From Bacteroidota bacterium (GTDB taxonomy: Bacteria > Bacteroidota > Rhodothermia > Balneolales > Balneolaceae): a DNA stretch of 11,114 bases. Shown piece after piece: positions 1 through 8,100 of this stretch (position 1 is its first letter; every line of letters starts with the position of its first letter). Location: assembly GCA_024635465.1 (NCBI GenBank), contig JAGXIS010000127.1:1-11114 (forward strand), in the 5' to 3' direction. Under the pieces are notes generated by a model, which ran no database searches, was not told the DNA's origin, and saw only the letters and a program-made list of their open reading frames with translations. A program made the translations under genes and the position numbers.

Positions 1-506
1 GCCGGAGGAACGCCGGGAATACCCCCCATCAATACACCACGTCCACCCGTAGCTTTCTCCAGATACTTTGCACCTTCTTGAGCTGCCATTCGTCCGGCTA
101 CTTCACTCATCGGAACAAGTAAGGGCAACGACTTGTCTGCTTTTTCAACTGTTTCATAGGCAACAGCGATACATTTAGACTTCATAACCGCTTCAGTCAA
201 CTCCCTGCTTGCTGCAAAATGAAAATAGGTAAATATGATCTGTCCCTCTCTCATTCTGGGATATTCAACAGCAATAGGCTCTTTCACCTTCATAATCATG
301 TCTGCCTTTGCCCATAACTTCTCTACATCTTCTTCAATGGTTGCTCCATTCTTTACATACATCTCATCTGAAAAACCACTCCCCAATCCGGCGCCTTTCT
401 CCACAATTACTTCATGACCCTTCCGTTTAAACTGAAGTACACCTCCCGGTTGAAGTGATACTCTATTTTCATGTGTTTTAATCTCTTTTGGAACTCCAAT
501 AATCAT
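1..506 (-). CDS. ald: Alanine dehydrogenase, N-terminal part (cut by window edge)
   Basis: Reading leftward from the ATG at 506, the first 168 codons are visible; the NAD-binding half lies beyond the window. The protein opens MIIGVPKEIKTHENRVSLQP, the hallmark start of the alanine dehydrogenase/transhydrogenase N-terminal domain. The residues known for pyruvate binding and catalysis in this family fall at the same numbers as in characterised enzymes: Arg15 (ENRV), Lys75 (KVKEP) and His96 (YFHFA). This agreement also supports the chosen start, and an in-frame TAA lies just upstream. The visible part ends in GGIPGVPPA, the segment that leads into the Rossmann fold. The family reversibly oxidises L-alanine to pyruvate and ammonia with NAD+ in the cytoplasm. 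It is divergent from the DUF58 gene, with a 187-nt spacer. I see no frameshift. A transhydrogenase alpha subunit is the main alternative, but the ENRV and KVKEP context fits Ald better. Confidence 0.93.
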   Translation of the reverse strand, partial: MIIGVPKEIKTHENRVSLQPGGVLQFKRKGHEVIVEKGAGLGSGFSDEMYVKNGATIEEDVEKLWAKADMIMKVKEPIAVEYPRMREGQIIFTYFHFAASRELTEAVMKSKCIAVAYETVEKADKSLPLLVPMSEVAGRMAAQEGAKYLEKATGGRGVLMGGIPGVPP

Positions 507-513
507 GTTTTTT

Positions 514-520
514 TCCTTTT
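514..520 (-). promoter_or_regulatory. Shine-Dalgarno site of ald
   Basis: On the minus strand the sequence AAAAGGA lies 7 nt before the ATG at 506. It is one of only two clear Shine-Dalgarno matches in the window and supports the ald start. Most other genes here lack one, as is common in Bacteroidota and relatives. Confidence 0.6.
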
Positions 521-639
521 ATTACAGGTTTAATCGAAAACATGTAAAGGTAGCAAACTTTGAATAAATATTTTGAACGACACACAATTTATTCTGAAAT
601 TAACATCTCTATGAATCCTTTATTTTTTTCTAAAATATA

Positions 640-665
640 AATCACTTTTTTATGTAAAAGTGGTT
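640..665. promoter_or_regulatory. Stem-loop in the leader of the DUF58 gene
   Basis: Bases 643-649 (CACTTTT) pair perfectly with 656-662 (AAAAGTG). The stem extends outward by one G-T wobble and two A-T pairs to 640-649/656-665, with a 6-nt loop (650-655). It ends 28 nt before the preferred DUF58 ATG (694) and 4 nt before the alternative TTG (670). No U-tract follows it on the plus strand, so it does not look like a terminator in that direction. It could be a leader structure affecting translation or mRNA stability. The pairing is seen directly; the role is inference. Confidence 0.35.
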
Positions 666-693
666 CCATTTGCATTCATCTAAAACCATATTA

Positions 694-1569
694 ATGGTAT
701 CAAAAGATATACTTTCTAAAATCAGAAAACTTGAAATCCGTACCAAAGGATTGGTAAACAATGTTTTTGGTGGAGAATACCAATCTGCTTTCAAAGGTCG
801 TGGAATGGAATTCTCTGAAGTACGAGAATACACTTTCGGAGATGATATTCGTCAAATTGACTGGAATGTTACTGCACGCAATGGTGAGCCCTATATAAAA
901 GTTTTCGAGGAAGAACGTGAGCAGACATTGATGCTCTGTGTAGATATATCTCCCAGTGGATTCTTTGGGAGCCGATCTCAAACAAAAATGGAATTGGCTA
1001 TTGAAATTTGTGCTGTATTGGCTTTTAGTGCCATTAAAAATAGTGATAAAGTTGGATTAGTTCTTTTCAGTGAAAAAATTGAGAAGGTAGTGCCACCTAA
1101 AAAAGGCAGAACACACGTATTGAGGTTGATACGTGAACTCTATACAACAAAACCATCGGGAACAAAAACATCCATATCAGACGCACTCTCTTATGTAAAT
1201 AAACTCTTGAATAGAAAATCGATTATTGTACTTGCCTCTGATTTTCAGGATCAAAGTTTTGACAAACAACATCGAATCACCTCCAGAAAACATGACCTGG
1301 TTAACCTCGTCATAAATGATTCCTTGGAAGATGAGCTGCCAAATATTGGTATTGTACCCCTTATTGATGCTGAAACCGGAAGACAAACTATCATCGACAC
1401 GTCCAGTAAAACAGTAAGAACTGCGTATCAGGAAAAAGTACTCCGGCAAAAGAGAGAATTGAAAGAATATTTTGTGAAGAATAAAATGGATTCGATAGAT
1501 GTCTACACAAACGAATCCTACATGAAACCACTAATAAACTTTTTCCAAAGGCGGATCAGTCGCTATTAA
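694..1569 (+). CDS. DUF58 family protein (MoxR-associated, VWA-like)
   Basis: This 291-aa soluble protein carries the DUF58 signature: FKGRGMEFSEVREY (33-46) followed by GDDIRQIDWNVTAR (49-62). The C-terminal two thirds have a von Willebrand A-like fold with a metal-site motif D84-x-S86-x-S88 (DISPS), a Thr near 157 and an Asp at 183 (ASDF), so the MIDAS site looks intact. There is no signal peptide or TM segment. In related genomes DUF58 genes sit beside a MoxR-type AAA+ ATPase and Bat/VWA membrane proteins, and are thought to be part of an envelope-associated assembly or chaperone system. The molecular role is not well established. Here no moxR is visible upstream; divergent ald sits there instead. 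The remaining partners (3120-5116) are separated from it by an inverted peptidase gene. An in-frame TTG at 670 would add 8 residues. I prefer ATG 694 because homologs begin close to the VSKDILSKIRKLEIRT segment. Confidence 0.88.
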   Translation: MVSKDILSKIRKLEIRTKGLVNNVFGGEYQSAFKGRGMEFSEVREYTFGDDIRQIDWNVTARNGEPYIKVFEEEREQTLMLCVDISPSGFFGSRSQTKMELAIEICAVLAFSAIKNSDKVGLVLFSEKIEKVVPPKKGRTHVLRLIRELYTTKPSGTKTSISDALSYVNKLLNRKSIIVLASDFQDQSFDKQHRITSRKHDLVNLVINDSLEDELPNIGIVPLIDAETGRQTIIDTSSKTVRTAYQEKVLRQKRELKEYFVKNKMDSIDVYTNESYMKPLINFFQRRISRY

Positions 1570-1654
1570 TACTGTTAGATATCCGGTGATTTTTAAGAAG
1601 TATATGTGACTTTATAAAACTAATCTCGCTTAAAATTCGTCAGGCACACTGATA

Positions 1655-2920
1655 TCAATACATAGCAAGTTCAACACCTCTATTGGATGTCATTAATATC
1701 TCGTCCAACTTTTTGATCTCCTGTAAATATTGTTCCATGAAATCAGGATTCAACCCTTCAGAAGGTGGGAAATCGTATGTAACAGAATTAATCGGTGCGT
1801 TGTTTTTATATAATCTGTAACATAAATGGGGACCTGTTGCTAAACCGGTTTGACCAACATACCCAATTACTTGTCCCTGTTTCACTTCCACACCTGCTCT
1901 TATACCTGAACCAAATCTGCTTAAGTGAAGATAAGCCGTCTTATAGACGCTGTTATGTCGTATTTGAACAATGTTACCATTTCCTCCCCTGCGCTGAGCT
2001 TCAGTAATAACTCCGTCACCGGCGGCCAAAATCGGAGTTCCGGTTGGTGCAGCATAATCAGTTCCGTAATGAGGCCTACGCTGATTCAAAATAGGATGAA
2101 GTCGATTGTGAGAAAAATTTGAACTGATTCTTGGATTGTATTCAAAAGGTACTCTCATCATCGTCCTTCTCATACTGTTCCCTTCTTCATCAAAGTACCC
2201 CTTTTGGATACCATTATCGAAATAATAAGCTTTTCTGAGATTTCCCCTGTGTTCAAATTCAGCAGCCATAATACGGCCAATCCCTACATACTCTCCTTCT
2301 ACAAAACGATCTTCGTATACAGCATTAAATTGATCCCCAGCTCGAAGTCCATAAAAATCGACCGTCCATGCATAAATATTTGCCAATTCTACTACCAATC
2401 TCTGAGATACACCCTCATTACTGATTGCATTGGCTAACGAGCTTCGGATAGTTCCGGAAACCGTACTGATCTTGACATCAACAGGTATCGTCCCATTCTG
2501 AATCTCAATGCCATTTTCCCAGCGTATCACAGAGTATTCAGTGGAAGAGCGTCTCCATACAAAAGCGGTAGCAACATCACCTTCTTTATATATTCTATAT
2601 CTCTGTCCGGGAATCATTCTATTTAGATTCACAACTCCCCGTGCTTCCAACTGTATTTGATGAATTGTTTCAGGCGATACTCCATGTCTGCTCAAAATAA
2701 TATACAGGGATTCATTTCTTTCAATTCGTGATTCATCTATATCAAATCGATACTCTTCTAATCCGTATGTATCTATAGCAGGTGTTGGAGGAATTTCTTC
2801 TAAATCCTGAACTGTTACAATGTTTTGATCATTGAATGAATTCGTTTCTGCTCCGGATTTGTAGACGAAAAAGCCAATTATGAGCAATAAAAATGTTATA
2901 CCGGAAATTTTTCTGAGCAT
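1655..2920 (-). CDS. M23 family metallopeptidase, membrane-anchored, with HxC in place of HxH
   Basis: The 421-aa protein is likely a peptidoglycan DD-endopeptidase acting in the periplasm. An N-terminal hydrophobic segment (about 6-21) acts as anchor or signal. Residues about 56-145 resemble the LysM/OapA-like region of Csd3/MepM-type enzymes (ESLYIILSRHGVS). A second linker domain spans about 148-255 (LAxxYAWTVDFYGLRAGDQF). The catalytic LytM/M23 domain covers about 263-385. Zinc-site motif one is HYGTD (His284, Asp288) and the catalytic His332 is in YLHLS. The last motif reads GPHLCYRLY, so His365 is kept but the third zinc ligand is Cys367 instead of His. Cys is a competent zinc ligand, and from memory this variant is seen in some Bacteroidota M23 proteins, so I infer an active enzyme. 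The gene is inverted relative to the DUF58 and BatA genes on its sides and has its own divergent upstream region (2921-3119). The ATG at 2920 precedes a normal signal-like segment; no Shine-Dalgarno is evident. Confidence 0.9.
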   Translation of the reverse strand: MLRKISGITFLLLIIGFFVYKSGAETNSFNDQNIVTVQDLEEIPPTPAIDTYGLEEYRFDIDESRIERNESLYIILSRHGVSPETIHQIQLEARGVVNLNRMIPGQRYRIYKEGDVATAFVWRRSSTEYSVIRWENGIEIQNGTIPVDVKISTVSGTIRSSLANAISNEGVSQRLVVELANIYAWTVDFYGLRAGDQFNAVYEDRFVEGEYVGIGRIMAAEFEHRGNLRKAYYFDNGIQKGYFDEEGNSMRRTMMRVPFEYNPRISSNFSHNRLHPILNQRRPHYGTDYAAPTGTPILAAGDGVITEAQRRGGNGNIVQIRHNSVYKTAYLHLSRFGSGIRAGVEVKQGQVIGYVGQTGLATGPHLCYRLYKNNAPINSVTYDFPPSEGLNPDFMEQYLQEIKKLDEILMTSNRGVELAMY

Positions 2921-3060
2921 TCGGCGATGGTTTGGAATTAATATTGTCTGTAGATATTTCCTGAGATGATTTTATAGAAAATAGATGTTTTCAACTATTA
3001 TTCATAACAAATGAAAAATTAAAAGAAACTACTTATTAAGTCGTTTATCCATTTCTTATC

Positions 3061-3076
3061 TTAGACAATTGTCTAA
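3061..3076. promoter_or_regulatory. Perfect 16-bp palindrome, operator-like
   Basis: TTAGACAATTGTCTAA is an uninterrupted perfect inverted repeat with 8-bp arms and no spacer, in the intergenic region between the M23 gene and the BatD-like gene. It lies 43 nt before the preferred GTG start of the downstream gene. Its size and two-fold symmetry suit a dimeric winged-helix repressor (MarR, DtxR/MntR or similar). I cannot assign a regulator from sequence alone. A lone half-site TTGTCT occurs at 2944-2949 nearer the M23 gene, which may be chance. Confidence 0.5.
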
Positions 3077-3119
3077 ATCGGCTATTTTTATAAAAATATT
3101 GGTACAATTAATAAAAAAA

Positions 3120-4106
3120 GTGACTCGAAATAAGCTTCTTTTTACAATCTTTTTCCTGATAATCGCCTCAAAGGGAATGGTTGCTCAGCAACTCCACACA
3201 TATATTGACACCGATTCTGTCTCGGTTGGTGATAGAATTACCTACACAATCGTATTTGATGGCAACTACAATTCGATTATCTACCCTGAGGAATCTTTAT
3301 TTGAATCTGAGCTGGAATGGATAAACCGAGAGCGTTTTCAGTTAACTGAACGAAGGGACAGCCTGGTTTATTTCCTTCAATTTTTTGGTATTGAAGATAT
3401 TGTCATTGACAGTAAACCGGTACAGGTATCAACCAGTGAAGGTGATACGACTCTTTATACCGTTGAGGTTCCTCTTTTTTTCAAAACAGTTATTGAAGGT
3501 GAAGATGAAGAATTTCGCTCTTTTAAACCAATTTTTGATTTCGCCCGAAACTGGTTCCTAATCATTCTACTCGTCATTCTTTTAGTAATTTTCTTCTACT
3601 TTTTATTTAGATGGTATCAAAACAGAGAAATTACTCCAGATGCACCTAAACAGCAGTTTATTCCTCCTGATCCATTTGTTAGTCCACTCGAGCTCTTGCA
3701 GGATGAACTCTCTGCTCTTGCTGACACTTCAAAACTATCGACGTTTGAGGATTATGAAAAATTTTATGTTCGTTTGGGCGATGCTATTCGTACCTATTTA
3801 AAGAGAGTGTATAGTTTTCCGGCTTTGGAAATGACTACCAGTGAAATCATTGATTCACTTCATCAGGAATTAGCAACTTCAGATATTATTACAATGACGC
3901 GAAAAGTACTCAATGAAGCCGATATGGTAAAGTTCGCAAATTTTCAACCGACTGAAGAACAAGCTGAATCAGTTTTAAAACGAGCTCTATCTTTCGCAGA
4001 GACCGCAGCTATCGTGGATAACGAAAAAATTCGATATATGAAGTACAAATATGAAGAAAAACACGGTCTTCGTAAGATTGATTCGACTCACCAAAAAGAA
4101 GATTAA
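3120..4106 (+). CDS. BatD/DUF4381-like membrane protein of a VWA (Bat) locus
   Basis: Starting from GTG 3120 this is a 328-aa protein. The N-terminus reads VTRNKLLFTIFFLIIASKGMVAQQ, a normal signal peptide with likely cleavage after about residue 22. A periplasmic beta-rich segment follows (about 24-140; DSVSVGDRITYTIVF resembles BatD-type domains). One TM helix lies at about 144-163. The C-terminal domain is cytoplasmic, with FYVRLGDAIRTYLKRVY and EADMVKFANFQPT, motifs seen in small hypothetical proteins encoded between DUF58 and BatA genes. It ends 11 nt before batA, so co-transcription is near certain. The longest ORF begins at TTG 3069, but that start lies inside a perfect 16-bp palindrome and adds a 17-residue basic extension ahead of the signal peptide, so GTG 3120 is preferred. 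The biochemical role is unknown; by context it is a membrane partner of BatA and DUF58. Confidence 0.75.
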   Translation: MTRNKLLFTIFFLIIASKGMVAQQLHTYIDTDSVSVGDRITYTIVFDGNYNSIIYPEESLFESELEWINRERFQLTERRDSLVYFLQFFGIEDIVIDSKPVQVSTSEGDTTLYTVEVPLFFKTVIEGEDEEFRSFKPIFDFARNWFLIILLVILLVIFFYFLFRWYQNREITPDAPKQQFIPPDPFVSPLELLQDELSALADTSKLSTFEDYEKFYVRLGDAIRTYLKRVYSFPALEMTTSEIIDSLHQELATSDIITMTRKVLNEADMVKFANFQPTEEQAESVLKRALSFAETAAIVDNEKIRYMKYKYEEKHGLRKIDSTHQKED

Positions 4107-4117
4107 ATAGGTTTATC

Positions 4118-5116
4118 ATGGTCTGGGCAAATCCTGAATTTTTTTGGTTATTAACTCTGATTCCACTATTTCTTGCATTCAGAATCTGGATATTTCTGTC
4201 CCGTAAAAATACCTCCTTTACATTTTCTTCATCGGTTGATTTGTCCCAACTGCCAGGGAACTACAGATCCTATTTGATATGGTTAACTCCCATTTTTTAT
4301 TCTTTGGCAGCCGGATTTATGATTATTGCACTTGCACGCCCTCAAATCGAAAATGTAACCATTGAACAGGATGCTGAAGGAATTGATATCATGATTAGTA
4401 TTGACATATCATCTTCTATGCTGGCAGAAGATATCAGACCCAATCGACTCATTGCTGCCAAAAATGTTGCGGCAGATTTTATCTCCCAAAGAGTGACTGA
4501 CCGTATTGGAATTAATGTCTTCGCTAGAGAGAGTTTTACAGTAGTACCTCCGACCCTGGATCACGATCTGGTCCAAAGAATGCTGGAAACGGTTGATATC
4601 GGTATGACTCGTGATGGAACCGCAATTGGTATGGGAATTGCAAGCAGTATCAATCGATTAAAAGATAGTGAGGCAGAAAGTAGGGTTATTATTTTACTTA
4701 CAGATGGCATGAATAATGCCGGGGAGATTGATCCAATAACGGCCGGTGAAATGGCTGCCACAATGGGAATTAGAGTCTACACGATGGGTATTGGAAGCCG
4801 AGGAACGGCACCATATCCTATTGATGATCCTATTTTTGGCCGCAGATACCAAAATGTTGAAGTTAATATTGATGAGGATATGCTGATGCAAATCGCCAAT
4901 CGAACCGGCGGACAGTACTGGAGAGCTACAGACCTGGATGAACTCATTGAAATATACCGTGAAATTGATCAGCTTGAACAAACTGAAATTGAAGAAATCA
5001 TATACCTGGACCGGGAAGAAAAGTATCCTTTATATCTTGGAATGGGACTTCTATTCTTACTGTTTGCCTTTTTAAATGAACGCATTTTTACCCGATCATC
5101 ACTTTTCTATTCATGA
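4118..5116 (+). CDS. batA: BatA-type VWA domain membrane protein
   Basis: The 332-aa protein has the layout of BatA/Aerotolerance-type proteins. It starts MVWANPEFFWLL with a first TM (about 8-27), a second TM (about 52-73), the family ALARPQ motif at the membrane exit (71-76), a VWA domain (about 88-285) and a C-terminal TM (about 304-320). The metal site is complete: Asp96-x-Ser98-x-Ser100 (DISSS), Thr168 in RDGTAIG and Asp196 in LLTDGMN. By the usual orientation the VWA domain lies between the second and third TM helices. In Bacteroides the bat genes were linked to aerotolerance, and later work points to MoxR/VWA systems in protein assembly and stress. It follows its partner gene by 11 nt and precedes mfd by 21 nt. 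No batB, batC or batE follows, so this is a reduced locus, or the remaining genes lie elsewhere. Confidence 0.9.
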   Translation: MVWANPEFFWLLTLIPLFLAFRIWIFLSRKNTSFTFSSSVDLSQLPGNYRSYLIWLTPIFYSLAAGFMIIALARPQIENVTIEQDAEGIDIMISIDISSSMLAEDIRPNRLIAAKNVAADFISQRVTDRIGINVFARESFTVVPPTLDHDLVQRMLETVDIGMTRDGTAIGMGIASSINRLKDSEAESRVIILLTDGMNNAGEIDPITAGEMAATMGIRVYTMGIGSRGTAPYPIDDPIFGRRYQNVEVNIDEDMLMQIANRTGGQYWRATDLDELIEIYREIDQLEQTEIEEIIYLDREEKYPLYLGMGLLFLLFAFLNERIFTRSSLFYS

Positions 5117-5137
5117 GAGATTGAGAAACTTTGTAAT

Positions 5138-8100
5138 ATGTTAGAAACTTTAAAAAAAGATATTCTAAAACAGTTACCAATTGATGGCATACTATCTCAT
5201 GTTCGGAATCATCATAATATAACGATCAAAGGATTTATCGGTTCTTCAGCTCAACTTTTTATTCAGGAGTTGCATAATCGAAAGTTCACAATTTTCATTG
5301 TTACAAATGATTTTGAAAAAGCTGCTGCAATAGCTTCAGACTTCCAGCAGCTGGGTTCTGAAGAAGTTTATCTTTTCCCTCCCACCAGGATCAAGCCGTA
5401 TGATAGTGGAAAAGTTGTTGATATGTCTGTATTGGTTCAACGTTCAGAGGTACTGGAGAAATTAAATGATGGAAAACCTTCACTTATTGTATCCTCATCC
5501 GAAGCGATTTATGAAAAATTAGTACCGGCTTCGCAGTTCTACGAATCCTCCATTCAAATCAAAAGCGGTGATATTCAACCTCCCGATGAACTCTCGGGAA
5601 AATTGATCGATCAGGGTTATAGATCAGCCCGTTTTGTAGATGAACCGGGTGAATTTGCAATCCGGGGTGGGATTTTTGATGTTTTCCCTTTTTCAGGTGA
5701 ATATCCTGTCAGACTTGAATTTTTTGGGGATGAAATCGAATCTATTCGTGAATTTGATCCGGATTCACAACGAAGTATATCATTTCTCAATGAAACCCGT
5801 TTGGTCCCGAATGCCGCCGGTTCAGACAGTTCCGACAAAGAGAGTATTCTCTCATACATGCCTTCTGATACGATCCTTCTGATTGAAGAATATGATAGTG
5901 TTACGAATGAAATTAATTCCCTCTATCAAAAAGCTGAAGAGAGATACAACGAGACTAAAAATAATAGTCCTATAGAACCTCAGGTAAACTACTTAACTGA
6001 AAAAGAGTGGTTAGAGACAGTTAATCAATTTGGTACAATTGCATTCGGATCTTTCAATGAATCATTTTCTGAGATTGAGAATTACAGTATTAAGATGTCG
6101 CCTCACCCCTCCTTTAATGGTAGTTTTAAACTATTAAGAGAGTTTATAACCGGGAAAAGTGTCGATGGAGAACAAGTTCTGATATTAACCGATCATGAAA
6201 CACAAAGAGATCGTTTCATTGAGCTTTTAGGGGAACCAACAGAGGAATTTAATTACACAATTTCAATTCAGAATCTTCATGAAGGGTTTATTCTCCCATC
6301 CAGTGGTTGGAGTGTATTAACTGACCACCAAATTTTTAACCGATATCATCGTCCGAAAATTAAGAGGAAAAGAGTTCGCGGTGGAATATCATTTAAAGAA
6401 CTTAAAGATCTGAATATCGGTGACTATGTGGTTCATGTGGATTATGGTATCGGTACATTTTCGGGCTTTAAGAAAATAGAGGTGCGTAATTCTGTTCAGG
6501 AGGCTGCAGTAATACGTTATAAAGAGGATTCCATTCTCTACGTCAATGTATCAAGTCTCCATAAAATCCAGAAATATTCCGGCAAAGAGGGGAAAAAACC
6601 ACGAATTACAAAACTTGGTTCCGGTGAATGGGCTAGAAAAAAAGAGACTACCAAAAAGAAAGTAAAGGATATTGCCAAAGATCTCATCGATATCTACGCC
6701 AAAAGAAAAGCCCAGAAAGCAGTTCAATTTGATCCGGATAACGCATGGCAAACTGAAATGGAGGCTCGTTTTGAATTTGAAGAAACGCCGGATCAAATGA
6801 ACGCGATCGAAGCTGTGAAAAATGATATGGAATCCTCCCAGCCGATGGACCGACTAGTTTGCGGGGACGTAGGATTTGGTAAAACTGAAGTAGCTATAAG
6901 AGCTGCATTCAAAACCGTAATGAATCAAAAGCAGGTAGCCATACTTGTTCCTACAACCATTTTAGCCGATCAGCACTTCAAGACGTTTAAAGAACGGATG
7001 AAGGAGTTTCCTGTGGAAGTGGAAGTAATTTCACGATTTCGATCCAAAGCTGAACAGACCAAAATCCTGAAAAGACTAAAAGAGGGTCAGGTTGACATAC
7101 TCATCGGGACACACAGAATCGTCTCTTCTGACGTTCATTTTAGGGATCTTGGTTTGATGATAATCGATGAAGAACAGCGATTTGGTGTTGCGATGAAGGA
7201 GAAACTCAAAACATTCAGAGCTAGTGTTGACGTTTTAACCCTTACGGCTACACCCATCCCCAGAACGTTACAATTCTCTCTGATGGGAGCCAGAGATCTA
7301 AGTATAATCAATACCCCTCCATTGAACCGTCAGCCGGTCTATACAGAAATTCACAGTTTTGATACCTCTCTAATAAGAGACGCGATCATTGAAGAGATCT
7401 CAAGGGGCGGGCAAGTATTTTTTATTCATAATCGTGTGAAAAATATCGAAGAAGTATCCGATATGATTCGGGAATTGGTTCCTGATATTCGTGTACGTCA
7501 TGCACATGGACAAATGTCACCATCCAGACTGGAAAAAATCATACAGGATTTTTATCTGAATAAATTTGATGTGTTGGTATCGACAAATATTGTCGAAAAT
7601 GGAATCGATATCGCTAATGCCAATACAATCATCATCAACAATGCAAATAATTTCGGCCTCTCTGAATTACACGAATTGCGTGGACGGGTCGGAAGATCTA
7701 ATCGAAAGGCCTTCTGTTATCTGATCACCTCATCCATCCAAAAACTAACCCCGGAAGCCCGAAAAAGATTGACAGCATTGGAAGAATTTTCAGATCTGGG
7801 CTCCGGCTTTAATATTGCAATGAGAGATTTGGACATTCGTGGGGCCGGAGATATCCTGGGTGCAGAACAGAGTGGTTATATATCCGATATTGGTTTTGAG
7901 TTGTATACAAAAATCCTCGATGATGCTGTAAGAGAGTTAAAAGAGAATGAGTATAGCTCAATATTTGAAAGCGAAAAAAGGGTGATGGAAAGACCTGAAA
8001 CCAAGGTTGAATTTGATGAATCTGCATATCTTGAAAATAATTATATCACAGATGGTGTGGAGAGATTAAATCTGTATAGAAAACTATCTGAAGCATCAGG

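Noticed and set aside
235..417. 60-aa plus-strand open frame opposite ald
   Set aside because: Antisense to the conserved N-terminal domain of alanine dehydrogenase; the minus frame carries all active-site residues.
543..600. Bacteroidota-type promoter (TAnnTTTG) in the ald/DUF58 spacer
   Set aside because: Near matches such as TATTTTG around 568-574 are one base short and no partner -33 element is clear, so no promoter is called.
700..981. 93-aa minus-strand open frame inside DUF58
   Set aside because: It is antisense to a well-supported gene with conserved DUF58 motifs, and it has no recognisable domain or start signal.
1570..1654. Terminator between convergent DUF58 and M23 genes
   Set aside because: No stem-loop of useful length and no T-tract was found. 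The short palindrome TGATATCA at 1650-1657 has no loop and overlaps the M23 stop codon.
4694..4981. 95-aa minus-strand open frame inside batA
   Set aside because: Shadow of the VWA coding sequence; no family features.
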